Positions 1 to 8,265 of a stretch of 64,000 nucleotides of DNA are shown in pieces; position 1 is the first letter of the stretch, and every line of letters begins with the position of its first letter. Below the pieces are notes generated by a model that worked only from the letters and a program-made list of their open reading frames with translations, was not told where the DNA came from and searched no databases. Made by a program: the position numbers and the translations under genes. The DNA comes from Hylemonella gracilis (GTDB lineage Bacteria > Pseudomonadota > Gammaproteobacteria > Burkholderiales > Burkholderiaceae_C): the NCBI RefSeq assembly GCF_004328645.1, contig NZ_CP031395.1, positions 2,815,501 through 2,879,500 on the forward strand. Direction: 5' to 3'.

Positions 1-252
1 CGCCACCAGGGAAGAATCACTGCTCTTGGCGATGGCCGCAGTGCGGCGTACGCCCGCGGACAGATTGCGGTACCAATCACTGATGAGGCGCTCGGTCCTG
101 ACAGGCACATCCACCATCTCGCGGGTCGAGTCCGCCACGGCGCTCAGTCGAGCGATGCTCACGATGATGGTGATGAGGGACAAGAGCAGCACCAGGGCGA
201 AACCGAGGCCCAGGCGCTTGGCCACCGAGAGGTTGGAAATGAAAGCCGGCAT
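1..252 (-). CDS. Methyl-accepting chemotaxis protein, N-terminal fragment
   Basis: The 84 codons visible give the start of a membrane chemoreceptor; the rest lies left of the window. The ATG at 252 is followed by a short basic stretch (AKRLG) and one hydrophobic segment at about residues 15-33. The following periplasmic part contains residues such as ISDWYRNL, typical of the four-helix-bundle sensor region of this family. The HAMP and signalling domains that would prove the call are outside the window, so the ligand and output cannot be judged. It is transcribed leftwards, away from relA, and is separated from the end of relA by about 200 bp. Confidence 0.72.
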   Translation of the reverse strand, partial: MPAFISNLSVAKRLGLGFALVLLLSLITIIVSIARLSAVADSTREMVDVPVRTERLISDWYRNLSAGVRRTAAIAKSSDSSLVA

Positions 253-454
253 ATGCGTAACCCCGACGACGATGGCAGGGGAGAAATCAAGGGGAAATCA
301 TCATAGACCCAAACCCTTAAGGGTATTTGAGAATCATTCCAACCAGGCCCACTTGTCCCGATTCAGGCGAAGAGAAATCCTGCCCCTGAAAAATCCTCGA
401 GGGATTTTTCCAACTGCACCAGTTGTATCGGCACCGACGGCAACGCCAGTGGGA
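253..454. other. Intergenic region between relA and the chemoreceptor gene
   Basis: About 200 bp without a gene. It holds a hairpin at 388-410 that fits a relA terminator and a perfect 12-bp palindrome ACCCTTAAGGGT at 313-324 whose role is unknown. The chemoreceptor promoter should lie here, but I could not identify convincing -35/-10 boxes or a flagellar sigma-28 site. Confidence 0.5.
388..410 (-). terminator. Probable relA terminator
   Basis: A 9-bp stem (GAAAAATCC paired with GGATTTTTC) with a 5-nt loop lies 45 nt beyond the relA stop. The T-rich arm of the stem takes the place of a separate U tract. It is nearly symmetrical, so it could act in both directions. Confidence 0.55.
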
Positions 455-2779
455 CTATTTCCGCTTCGCCTTCCACACCCCTGGCAGCGCCGCCACCGTG
501 GCCAGCACCTTGCCCAGGCGGCTGGTGCTGGCCACTTCCACGGTCAGCGTCATGCGCGCCACACCTTGCACGGTCTGGGTCTGAGCGCCGATGACGTTGA
601 TCTTCTCCTTGACGAAGACTTCGCTCACGTCGCGCAGCAAGCCCTGACGATCGGCGGCTTCGATGTGAACATCCACCGGGTAGACCGCCCCCCCCTTGCC
701 TTCGCCACCAGCCTTGGGCACACCCCACTCAACGTCGATCACCCGCTCGCCATGCGTGTTGATCAGCGCCTGCAAGCTGGCACAGTCGGCCCGGTGCACG
801 CTGACGCCTTTGCCGCGCGTGACGAAACCACGGATCGCATCGGGTGGCGCGGGCTTGCAGCACTTGGCAAGCTGAGTGAGCAGGGAATCCACCCCGACCA
901 CCAGCACACCGCCCTTCCCCGAACCTTCGCTGCGCGGGCGACGCAACATGGACTGCACGGCGTCATCGGCCTCGACCACCGGCGCGGGATCCGCCGGGCG
1001 CAGGACGGCCTCGATGCTGCGCAAGGACAACTCGTCCTTGCCCACCACCTCGAACAAGGCCTGCGCGTTCGTGAAACCCAATTGCGCCGCCAGATCGTCG
1101 AGCTTGATGGCCGTCTTGCCCTCGCGCTGCAGGGTCTTTTCCACCGCCTCGCGACCGCGCGCGATGGTCTCCTGCGCGGCCTGGGCGTTGAACCACGCCC
1201 GAACCTTGGCGCGCGCGCGGGGACTGACCATGTAGCCCAACTCGGGGTTGAGCCAATCGCGCGAAGGCCCTCCCTCCTTCACGGCGGTGATTTCCACCGT
1301 CTGGCCATTCTTCAACGGGGTGTTGAGCGGCACCATGGCGCCATCGACGCGCGCGCCGCGGCAATGATGGCCCAGGTCTGTGTGAAGGCTGTAGGCGAAA
1401 TCCACCGGTGTCGCGCCCTGGGGCAAGTCCACGATGGTGGCTTGCGGGGTGAGCACATAGATGCGATCGTCCAGCACCCCGCCCACCTCGCCCCGGGTCG
1501 GGCGCTGCGCGCGGTCGTCCTGCCCGCCGGACAGGTCCTGCTCCCAGGCCAACAGTTGGCGCAGCACGGCGATCTTGGCATCGTAGGCACTGTCCGCGGT
1601 CACGCCACCGCCGTAGCCCTTCGCCCCTGCCTCCTTGTAAGCCCAATGCGCGGCCACGCCCAGCTCCGCATGCTCATGCATGGCTTGGGTGCGGATCTGG
1701 ATCTCGATGGCTCGGCCTTCCGCATCACGCACTACCGTGTGCAGAGACTGGTAGCCATTGGGTTTGGGCCGGGCGATGTAATCGTCGAACTCTTCGACCA
1801 CGGGCGTGAAGTGGCTATGCACCCAGCTCAGGGCCGCGTAACAGGCGGGCACGTCTGGCACGACCACGCGCAGGGCGCGCACGTCATAGATGCGGTCGAA
1901 GTCCAGGGACTTGCCGCGCATCTTGCGGATGATGCTGTAGATGTGCTTGGGGCGCCCCTGCACCTGCGCGCTGACGCCCTGCACGCGCAATTCACGCTCA
2001 AACTCCGCGCGCAAGTGTTCCACGTAAGCCTCGCGCTCGACGCGTTTTTCATCGAGCAGGCGGGCGATGTGCTTGTAGGTCTCGGGCTCCAGGAAGCGGA
2101 AGGCCAGGTCTTCCATCTCCCACTTGATCTCCCAGATGCCCAGGCGGTTGGCCAGGGGTGCGAAGACATGCAGGGATTCGGCCGCCAGACCGGGCGGCAA
2201 GGCACGCTTGCTGGCCGCGAACCAGCGCAGGGTCTGCAGGCGTGACGCCAGGCGCAGCAGCACCACGCGCAGATCGCGCGAAAAGGCCAACAGCATCTTG
2301 CGCACGTTCTCGATCTGGGCCATGCCCAGATCAATACCTGCTGCCTCGGCGCCGGTGCGCTGATGCAACTCGCGTTGCGCCTTGGCGCGCGCCTGCCGCT
2401 GAACCAGCACGAGTTGCGTGGTCTCCACGGCCAAAGCGGCATGGCTCTCCCCAAAGGCCTTGGCGATCGCTTCGCGCGGCTTGCTGAGGTAGGCACTGGC
2501 ATAGACGAGGTAGCTGGCGGCCTGCATGGCTTCCGAACCGCCGATATTGCGCAGGATGACGGCCACCGCATCGGCATGCGCCAAGGTGTTCTCGCCCGTC
2601 TCCAGCGTTTCACCGGTCAGCAGCGGCTCCGCAAATGCCCGCGCGCGCGCAATGGCCGCCCCCTGCGAGGGCGCGGGAGCAGCCCCCGGGGAACCCGGAA
2701 ATTGGTCGATGGCGGTGGTGATGAGCGCGGCAGCGGACTCAGCACGCTCCGCCGCCAGTTCAGCGGCCTGACTTTTCAT
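455..2779 (-). CDS. relA: GTP pyrophosphokinase RelA, (p)ppGpp synthetase
   Basis: 774 residues with the RelA/SpoT domain order: N-terminal HD-like region (about 60-200), synthetase domain (about 270-385), TGS (about 438-500), zinc-finger-like region with KCCKP near 639-643, and a C-terminal ACT domain (about 700-774). The synthetase carries EFDD at 330-333; the acidic ExDD form is the family hallmark of monofunctional RelA rather than bifunctional SpoT (RxKD). The HD region lacks the His-Asp pair needed for hydrolysis, so this should be a synthetase only, making the stringent-response alarmone from GTP/GDP and ATP on ribosomes. It lies 21 bp downstream of a hydrolase gene on the same strand, so the two may be co-transcribed. 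Confidence 0.95.
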   Translation of the reverse strand: MKSQAAELAAERAESAAALITTAIDQFPGSPGAAPAPSQGAAIARARAFAEPLLTGETLETGENTLAHADAVAVILRNIGGSEAMQAASYLVYASAYLSKPREAIAKAFGESHAALAVETTQLVLVQRQARAKAQRELHQRTGAEAAGIDLGMAQIENVRKMLLAFSRDLRVVLLRLASRLQTLRWFAASKRALPPGLAAESLHVFAPLANRLGIWEIKWEMEDLAFRFLEPETYKHIARLLDEKRVEREAYVEHLRAEFERELRVQGVSAQVQGRPKHIYSIIRKMRGKSLDFDRIYDVRALRVVVPDVPACYAALSWVHSHFTPVVEEFDDYIARPKPNGYQSLHTVVRDAEGRAIEIQIRTQAMHEHAELGVAAHWAYKEAGAKGYGGGVTADSAYDAKIAVLRQLLAWEQDLSGGQDDRAQRPTRGEVGGVLDDRIYVLTPQATIVDLPQGATPVDFAYSLHTDLGHHCRGARVDGAMVPLNTPLKNGQTVEITAVKEGGPSRDWLNPELGYMVSPRARAKVRAWFNAQAAQETIARGREAVEKTLQREGKTAIKLDDLAAQLGFTNAQALFEVVGKDELSLRSIEAVLRPADPAPVVEADDAVQSMLRRPRSEGSGKGGVLVVGVDSLLTQLAKCCKPAPPDAIRGFVTRGKGVSVHRADCASLQALINTHGERVIDVEWGVPKAGGEGKGGAVYPVDVHIEAADRQGLLRDVSEVFVKEKINVIGAQTQTVQGVARMTLTVEVASTSRLGKVLATVAALPGVWKAKRK

Positions 2780-2800
2780 ATCGCATGCCTGCCCGCTTCT

Positions 2801-3748
2801 TCATGACCCGAGCAGAAAGCTGCGCACGGCTCGCACTTGGTCGTCGGCAATCAGCGTCGGCGCATGGCCCACGCCCTCGAACTCCACCAGCCGTGCCCGA
2901 GGGCCACGCTGGGCCATGGCCTGCGCGGTCTCGACAGACAGTAGATCGGAATCCTTGCCCCGCAGCAGCAGCGTGTCCGCTTGAATTGCCTCGTACATCT
3001 GCCAGAGCAAGGCCTCGCCCGCAGCGGCGGTCTCGGGCGTCATCAGTCGGTAGGGCGCGGCGATGGCCGGGTCGCAATGCAGCACGTATCCCGCACCTTT
3101 GCCAGCCTCTGCCGGCACGGGCTTGAGCATGGGACGGGACAGCTCCAGCCATTGCTCGCGCGTGTGCGGGCCGAAACCGACGGAAATCAGGCGCAGGGCC
3201 TCGGCGGCCTGCTCCACAGTGTCGAAGCGCATGGGTGCGCCAAGGTAGGTGCCGATGCGCTGGAGCGCCGCCCAGGCGATGACCGGGCCGACATCGTTGA
3301 GCACCAGCTTGCGGATCGGAATCGGCGCGGGCAGCGTGGTGGGTTGCAAGGCCGCCTGCCCGAGCAATGCCAAGCCGATCAGGCCGCCCATGCTGGTGCC
3401 CAGCCAGTCCAGGGTGACCGGCTTCAAGGCGCCGAGCAGAACGGCCATGTCCGCCGCGTACAAGGGAATCTGATAGCCCATGGGATCGGCCAGCCAGTCG
3501 CTGCGGCCCCGGCCAACGATGTCAGGACAGACAATGCGCAGATCACCCGACTCGCCACCTGCCGCCTGAAGCAAGGCACGCGCCAACACGTCGAAATCTC
3601 GTCCCTGGCGCGACAGGCCGTGCACGCAGACCAGCACATGGGGCGCGTCGCGGCGGCCCCATTGCCAGTAAGCCATGCGGTGGGTCCCCTCTGGGTTGCC
3701 GGCGCTGGCGCCGGGGCAAGAGACGTGATTCAGCTTGGGTTCGGTCAT
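2801..3748 (-). CDS. Alpha/beta hydrolase
   Basis: 315 residues with the alpha/beta hydrolase fold: oxyanion-loop motif VHGLSRQG near residues 42-49, nucleophile elbow GTSMGG with Ser119, a probable acidic residue in KDSDLL near residue 265, and the catalytic His in GVGHAP near the C-terminus. No signal peptide, so cytoplasmic. The substrate is not predictable; esterase or lactonase are options. It is divergent from bdhA, with 93 bp between the starts that must hold both promoters, and it precedes relA on the same strand. The N-terminal 20 residues are not conserved-looking, so an internal start such as Met25 is possible. Confidence 0.8.
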   Translation of the reverse strand: MTEPKLNHVSCPGASAGNPEGTHRMAYWQWGRRDAPHVLVCVHGLSRQGRDFDVLARALLQAAGGESGDLRIVCPDIVGRGRSDWLADPMGYQIPLYAADMAVLLGALKPVTLDWLGTSMGGLIGLALLGQAALQPTTLPAPIPIRKLVLNDVGPVIAWAALQRIGTYLGAPMRFDTVEQAAEALRLISVGFGPHTREQWLELSRPMLKPVPAEAGKGAGYVLHCDPAIAAPYRLMTPETAAAGEALLWQMYEAIQADTLLLRGKDSDLLSVETAQAMAQRGPRARLVEFEGVGHAPTLIADDQVRAVRSFLLGS

Positions 3749-3841
3749 GATGCGCTCTGTGCAGACATGCGCGGATCAGGGGAGCGCGCGTGGCATCATC
3801 CTAATTCATCGATTTACTCCCTTTGCGGAATGGAGACAAAA

Positions 3842-4624
3842 ATGCTGAAAGGCAAAACCGCCCTCGTCACAGGTTCCACCAGTGGTATCGGACTGGGCAT
3901 TGCCAAGGCGCTGGCGCAGCAGGGCGCGAACATCGTGCTCAACGGTTTCGGCGACGCGGAAGGGCCGCAGCGCGAGATCGCGGCCTTGGGCGTGCAGGTG
4001 GCCTACCATGGCGCGGACATGAGCCAGCCTGCCGAGATCGAGGCCATGGTGGCTTTCGCGGCCCAGCGCTTCGGCCAGGTAGACATCCTGGTCAACAACG
4101 CCGGCATCCAGCACGTCGCGCGTGTCGAGAACTTTCCGCCTGAGCGCTGGGATGCCATCATCGCCATCAATCTGAGCTCGGCCTTCCACGCCACGCGCCT
4201 CGCCCTGCCCGCCATGCTGGCCGCCAACGGGGGCAAGGGCTGGGGCCGCATCATCAACGTGGCTTCGGTGCACGGACTCGTGGCCTCGGCCGAGAAATCT
4301 GCCTACGTCGCCGCCAAGCACGGCGTGGTGGGTCTGACCAAGGTCACGGCGCTGGAGAACGCGACCACAGGCGTGACCTGCAACGCCATCTGTCCAGGCT
4401 GGGTGCTCACGCCCCTGGTGCAAAAACAGGTGGATGCCAAGGCCCAGGCCTTGAAACTCAGCAATGCCGAGGCCACCAAGCTCCTGCTCGGAGAAAAAGA
4501 GCCTTCCCTCCAATTCACCACGCCGGAGGAACTGGGCGCGCTGGCGCTGTTCCTCTGCTCGCCCGCGGCCGACAATGTGCGCGGCGTCGCCTGGAACATG
4601 GACGGCGGCTGGGCAGCGCAATAA
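3842..4624 (+). CDS. bdhA: 3-hydroxybutyrate dehydrogenase (SDR family)
   Basis: 260 residues, a full-length classical short-chain dehydrogenase. It has the NAD-binding motif TGSTSGIG at 10-17, NNAG at 85-88, and the catalytic set Ser142, Tyr155 and Lys159. The overall sequence, including CNAICPGWVLTPLV, matches D-3-hydroxybutyrate dehydrogenases, which oxidise 3-hydroxybutyrate to acetoacetate during polyhydroxybutyrate turnover. I chose the ATG at 3842 because GGAGAC lies directly upstream at good spacing; an in-frame ATG at 3830 and much longer open frame upstream exist but lack this support. It appears monocistronic. Confidence 0.9.
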   Translation: MLKGKTALVTGSTSGIGLGIAKALAQQGANIVLNGFGDAEGPQREIAALGVQVAYHGADMSQPAEIEAMVAFAAQRFGQVDILVNNAGIQHVARVENFPPERWDAIIAINLSSAFHATRLALPAMLAANGGKGWGRIINVASVHGLVASAEKSAYVAAKHGVVGLTKVTALENATTGVTCNAICPGWVLTPLVQKQVDAKAQALKLSNAEATKLLLGEKEPSLQFTTPEELGALALFLCSPAADNVRGVAWNMDGGWAAQ

Positions 4625-4818
4625 GCGACGAACCTACGGCGGCATCCCCCGGCCGCCACGGCGCGCCATACCGGGGTCCCCATCGGTTTGTAACATTCTG
4701 AAAACAGATCGTCGCGCGCTGGCTGTAGGCAAGTGGTCGGCGGCACAATCCCGCCCACTACCGTGCGGTATTTCCTGTTTCGGTCATTTCAACGAATTAC
4801 AACTTTTCTGTCCGTGCC

Positions 4819-5553
4819 ATGACGACCCCATCCAACAGCCGTACCGACAAGATCCTGGTCGTTGACGACGACGCCCGCATCCGTGACCTGCTGCGCCGCT
4901 ACCTGACCCAGGAGGGGTTCGAGGTCTTCCTGGCCGAAGATGGCAAGGCGCTCACGCGCATTCTCTTGCGCGAATCCGTGGACTTGATCGTGCTCGACCT
5001 GATGATGCCCGGGGAGGATGGTCTCTCGATCTGCCGCCGCCTGCGCGCGGCAAACGACCGCACCCCCATCATCATGCTGACCGCCAAGGTGGAGGATGTG
5101 GACCGCATCGTGGGCCTGGAAGTCGGTGCGGACGACTACCTGGGCAAGCCCTTCAACCCGCGCGAGCTGCTGGCGCGCATCAACGCCGTGCTGCGCCGTC
5201 GCCCCGCACCCGAGGCGCCGGGTGCACCCTCGAGCGAGCAGGAGGTCGTGGCCTTTGGCCCTTATGTGTTTGATCTCAGCGCGCGCACCCTGCGCAAGGA
5301 TGGCGAAGAGCTGCCCCTGACGACCGGCGAGTTCGCCATGCTCAAGGCCCTGGTGCGGCATCCGCGCCAGCCCATGTCACGCGAGAAGCTCGCGCAGCAG
5401 GCGCGAGGCCGGGAGTTTGAACCTTTCGACCGCAGCCTGGACGTGCAGGTCTCGCGCCTGCGCAAGTTGATCGAGCTTGACCCGGCGTCCCCGCGCTACA
5501 TCCAGACCGTCTGGGGCGTGGGTTACGTCTTCGTGCCGGACGGCGCGCATTGA
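4819..5553 (+). CDS. ompR: Response regulator OmpR
   Basis: 244 residues. The N-terminal receiver domain has the acidic pocket VVDDD at 14-18, phospho-acceptor Asp60 (LIVLDLMMPGEDG) and conserved Lys in GKPFNPRE. The C-terminal half is a winged-helix DNA-binding domain with the SRLRKLIELD and VWGVGYVF signatures of the OmpR family. It is followed by an EnvZ-like kinase 34 bp downstream, giving the standard pair. The 194-bp region upstream carries its promoter, though I could not define boxes confidently, and there is no strong Shine-Dalgarno next to the ATG. Confidence 0.93.
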   Translation: MTTPSNSRTDKILVVDDDARIRDLLRRYLTQEGFEVFLAEDGKALTRILLRESVDLIVLDLMMPGEDGLSICRRLRAANDRTPIIMLTAKVEDVDRIVGLEVGADDYLGKPFNPRELLARINAVLRRRPAPEAPGAPSSEQEVVAFGPYVFDLSARTLRKDGEELPLTTGEFAMLKALVRHPRQPMSREKLAQQARGREFEPFDRSLDVQVSRLRKLIELDPASPRYIQTVWGVGYVFVPDGAH

Positions 5554-5587
5554 AGCGCCTGCGCCGTCATTCCCTCGCGCCGCGCAC

Positions 5588-6871
5588 ATGGCATTGACCC
5601 CTGATACAGGCGAAGGCCCGGATTCCGACGAAGCGCTGCGCAGGGCCATCGACATCGGTGGTCCGATCGTCTCGGCCGACCCGACCACGGCCCGCTGGCT
5701 GGCTTGGCTCAAGGAAGACAGCGGGGGCAAGAGCGCCGACAAGACCGAACCCGCACCCGACCCCACGCAGGCGAAAGCCGCCGCGATATTCGACGAGAAG
5801 TCAGCACATGCGCAACCGCCCTCGCACGGGCCTGGTGGTGCCGACCTGGACGACGCCGCGGTCGTCGACGCCCCCTTCTTTCCGGTCAGCGGCTTCAGTC
5901 TCTTCTGGCGCACCTTTGGACTGATCAGCTTGCTGCTGGGTGCCAGCACACTGACTTGGTTGCAAACCCTCCGTCTGCTGGAAGGCGAGCCCCGCCAGAG
6001 CGTCTGGCTGCTGTGGCTGGTGGTGGGCGTGCTGCTGTCGCTGGCCGGTGCGGCCTTTGTCGCCCACCTGATCAACCAACCCTTCAAGCAACTGTCCTTC
6101 GCCACCAGCCGCATCCGCGAAGGCGACTTCGAGGCCAGCCGCCTGAACGAGCGGGTGCCAACGGCCGAGATCCGCCAGGTCAACATCGGCTTCAACCGCA
6201 TGGCCCAACGCCTGGCCAAGCTGGACCAGGACCGCGCCGTGATGCTTGCCGGCATCAGCCATGACCTGCGCACACCGCTGTCACGGCTGCGGCTTGAAAC
6301 CGAAATGAGCGTGGCCGACGCCGATGCGCGCGCGCACATGGTGGCTGACCTGGAACAGCTCGATGCCATCATCGACAAGTTCATGGACTACGCGCGACCG
6401 GACCACGTGCGGCTGGAGCGCGTTAACCTGAACGAGGTGATCCGCAGTTGCCTCTACGCCTTTGAACACCGCGAGGACATGCGCTTCAACATCGACCTGC
6501 CCTCGGACATCTGGGTCATGGCGGACGCGGTCGAGCTGGGCCGCGTGATCTCCAACCTCGTGGAAAACGCCCGCCGCTATGGCAAGACGCCGGAGACCGG
6601 CATCACCACGCTGGACATCGGCGTGAGGGCACGCGAGCCTTGGGTGCAGTTGCGCCTGCGCGACCACGGCGCTGGCGTGGCGCCAGAGCACCTGCCGAAC
6701 CTGACCAAGCCCTTCTACCGCGGCGACACCGCGCGCACCGCCGCCACCGGGGCCGGCCTGGGCCTGGCGATCGTGGAAAAGACTTTGCGCCGCATGGGTG
6801 GGCGCTTTGGCGTGGGCAACAGCAGCCTGGGTGGCTTCAGCACCCGCATCGAACTGCGGCAGGCGAAATAG
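5588..6871 (+). CDS. envZ: EnvZ-like sensor histidine kinase lacking a periplasmic domain
   Basis: 427 residues from the ATG at 5588. The C-terminal part is canonical: HAMP after the second membrane helix (about 162-210), HisKA with His225 in SHDLRTP, and an HATPase domain with N, G1 and G2 boxes (NLVENARRYG; DHGAGV; TGAGLGLAIV). It should phosphorylate OmpR, encoded just upstream. Two features are odd. The two membrane helices (about 105-127 and 139-161) are separated by only about 11 residues, whereas EnvZ proteins normally have a periplasmic domain of around 100 residues there. Also, about 100 Pro/Ala/Asp-rich residues precede the first helix. A TTG-started reading in another frame just after ompR (reading LKRLRRHSL) hits a stop after 15 codons and may be the relic of the usual start. 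Confidence 0.85.
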   Translation: MALTPDTGEGPDSDEALRRAIDIGGPIVSADPTTARWLAWLKEDSGGKSADKTEPAPDPTQAKAAAIFDEKSAHAQPPSHGPGGADLDDAAVVDAPFFPVSGFSLFWRTFGLISLLLGASTLTWLQTLRLLEGEPRQSVWLLWLVVGVLLSLAGAAFVAHLINQPFKQLSFATSRIREGDFEASRLNERVPTAEIRQVNIGFNRMAQRLAKLDQDRAVMLAGISHDLRTPLSRLRLETEMSVADADARAHMVADLEQLDAIIDKFMDYARPDHVRLERVNLNEVIRSCLYAFEHREDMRFNIDLPSDIWVMADAVELGRVISNLVENARRYGKTPETGITTLDIGVRAREPWVQLRLRDHGAGVAPEHLPNLTKPFYRGDTARTAATGAGLGLAIVEKTLRRMGGRFGVGNSSLGGFSTRIELRQAK

Positions 6872-6909
6872 GCACACGCGGGGCCAACGCGCCGCGCGCC
6901 AGGACGCAA

Positions 6910-7395
6910 TCAGCGCAGCAGCAAGACCACCGCCCGGGCCTCGATGCTGAGCCCCTCGCCCACGGGGCCGAGTTTCTCCGCGGTCTTGGCCTTCACATTG
7001 ACCTGTGACTCGTCAAGACCCAGCAGCCTGGCGATGCGCGCGCGCATGGCGGCGATGTGCGGCGCCATCTTGGGCGCCTGGGCAACGATGGTGCTGTCCA
7101 CGTTGGCGACGCGCCAGCCCTGCGCGCGCACGCGCGCGGCGGCCTCGGCCAGCAGCACGCCCGAATCGGCGCCCTTGAACTGCACATCCGTGTCGGGAAA
7201 GTGACGACCGATGTCCCCCAGGCCGGCCGCGCCGAACAGCGCGTCGGTGATGGCGTGCAGCAACGCATCCGCGTCCGAATGGCCGAGCAGGCCCTTGGGG
7301 TGCGGGACCTGGATGCCGCCCAGGATGAGGGGGCGCCCCTCGACCAGCTGGTGCACGTCCCAGCCCTCACCGATTCTCATGTCTGAAATACTCAT
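6910..7395 (-). CDS. ispF: 2-C-methyl-D-erythritol 2,4-cyclodiphosphate synthase
   Basis: 161 residues, normal IspF length. It has the metal-binding motif GEGWDVHQL near the N-terminus, [15 protein letters not shown], and FPDTD followed by KGADS, plus the C-terminal KAKTAEKLG block. It forms the cyclodiphosphate in the MEP isoprenoid pathway. The ATG at 7395 overlaps the ispD stop by 4 nt (ATGA), which suggests translational coupling; an ATG at 7380 (MRIGEGWD) is the alternative start. It converges with envZ, 38 bp away. Confidence 0.94.
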   Translation of the reverse strand: MSISDMRIGEGWDVHQLVEGRPLILGGIQVPHPKGLLGHSDADALLHAITDALFGAAGLGDIGRHFPDTDVQFKGADSGVLLAEAAARVRAQGWRVANVDSTIVAQAPKMAPHIAAMRARIARLLGLDESQVNVKAKTAEKLGPVGEGLSIEARAVVLLLR

Positions 7396-8117
7396 GCGCT
7401 TTTCTTTCTCGCTTGCAGCACGGCCTCGGCCAATGCGAAGTCCTCGGGATAGGTCACTTTGAAATTTTGCGCGCTGCCCGGCACCAGGCGCGGCGCCAGG
7501 CCCAGAGCTTCGAAGGCACTGGCCTCGTCGGTCACGGCGACGCCAGAGCGCTGGGCCTGCGCCAGGGCCTCGGCCAGCGGCCCGAGACGGAACATCTGCG
7601 GCGTCTGCGCCAGCCATTTGTCGGCGCGGTCGAGCGTCGCCTGGACCCGGGCAGGCTCACGGTTCGCCTCCGCCTGCTTGAGGGTGTCGGGCAAGGGCAA
7701 GGCCAGCAGGCCACCCACCGGGTCGTTGGCGCAAGCGGACATCAGCGCCTCGATCTGTGCCGGGGTGATCAGGCAGCGCGCGGCGTCGTGCACCAGCACC
7801 CAATCGGCATCATGCGCGCCCCTCACACGCAACTCCGCCAGGCCCCGCGCCACGGTGTCGGCGCGCGTCGCGCCGCCCTGGGGCACCACCGACCAGGCCG
7901 GTGTCGAGCGCAGGAAGGTATCCCCGGGCGCCACCACCACCAGCACCCAGCGCAGCGCGGGATGCACGGTCGCGACCTCGGCAAACGCCGCCAGCGTATG
8001 CAGCACCAGGGCTTGACCGGCGACCGGCTGGTATTGCTTGGGAAGCGAACCACCCGCACGCGAACCGATGCCGGCGCAGGGAATCAGGACATGGAATTGG
8101 GGTGCAATGTGCGTCAT
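7392..8117 (-). CDS. ispD: 2-C-methyl-D-erythritol 4-phosphate cytidylyltransferase
   Basis: 241 residues. The N-terminal CTP-binding loop is present in the form [16 protein letters not shown], with [10 protein letters not shown] in the middle and the TPQMFRL and [11 protein letters not shown] motifs of IspD. It couples MEP with CTP in the same pathway as IspF. I chose the start MTHIAPQF at 8117; the open frame continues upstream, but that part is not IspD-like. It is the first gene of an ispD-ispF operon and diverges from mfd across 148 bp. Confidence 0.94.
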   Translation of the reverse strand: MTHIAPQFHVLIPCAGIGSRAGGSLPKQYQPVAGQALVLHTLAAFAEVATVHPALRWVLVVVAPGDTFLRSTPAWSVVPQGGATRADTVARGLAELRVRGAHDADWVLVHDAARCLITPAQIEALMSACANDPVGGLLALPLPDTLKQAEANREPARVQATLDRADKWLAQTPQMFRLGPLAEALAQAQRSGVAVTDEASAFEALGLAPRLVPGSAQNFKVTYPEDFALAEAVLQARKKSA

Positions 8118-8207
8118 GGGGTGGGGCGCGATTCTCCCATGCCCCTCACGCCCCGCCCGCAGGCCCGGTCGAAATGGAGAGCCCGGAGGCCCCACCACCA
8201 AGGAACA

Positions 8208-8213
8208 TAAAAT
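8208..8213 (+). promoter_or_regulatory. Candidate -10 box for mfd
   Basis: TAAAAT matches five of six bases of the sigma-70 -10 consensus, 58 nt before the mfd ATG. No good -35 is seen at 17 bp spacing. If it is used, transcription would start near 8220, immediately before the leader hairpin at 8223-8243. Confidence 0.35.
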
Positions 8214-8222
8214 AGCGTCACA

Positions 8223-8258
8223 CCCCTGCAAAACGCGCAGGGGGTTTTCGCGTTTTTT
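8223..8258 (+). terminator. Intrinsic-terminator-like hairpin in the mfd leader
   Basis: A perfect 7-bp stem, CCCCTGC (8223-8229) with GCAGGGG (8237-8243), 7-nt loop, is followed by a T-rich tail with runs TTTT at 8245-8248 and TTTTTT at 8253-8258. It points rightwards and ends only a few bases before the mfd ATG at 8266. No rightward gene lies upstream for it to terminate, since ispD runs the other way, so it may attenuate mfd transcription. Confidence 0.55.
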
Positions 8259-8265
8259 GCATCCG

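Noticed and set aside
26..2245. Rightward 739-codon open frame antisense to relA
   Set aside because: No recognisable domain, composition typical of the reverse of a high-GC gene, and relA is certain on the other strand.
2981..3841. N-terminal extension of bdhA over the hydrolase gene
   Set aside because: The dehydrogenase starts normally at 3842 with a ribosome site; the extension is antisense to a real gene.
4640..4700. Hairpin-like GC repeats after bdhA as a terminator
   Set aside because: Stems are short and interrupted, with no T tract.
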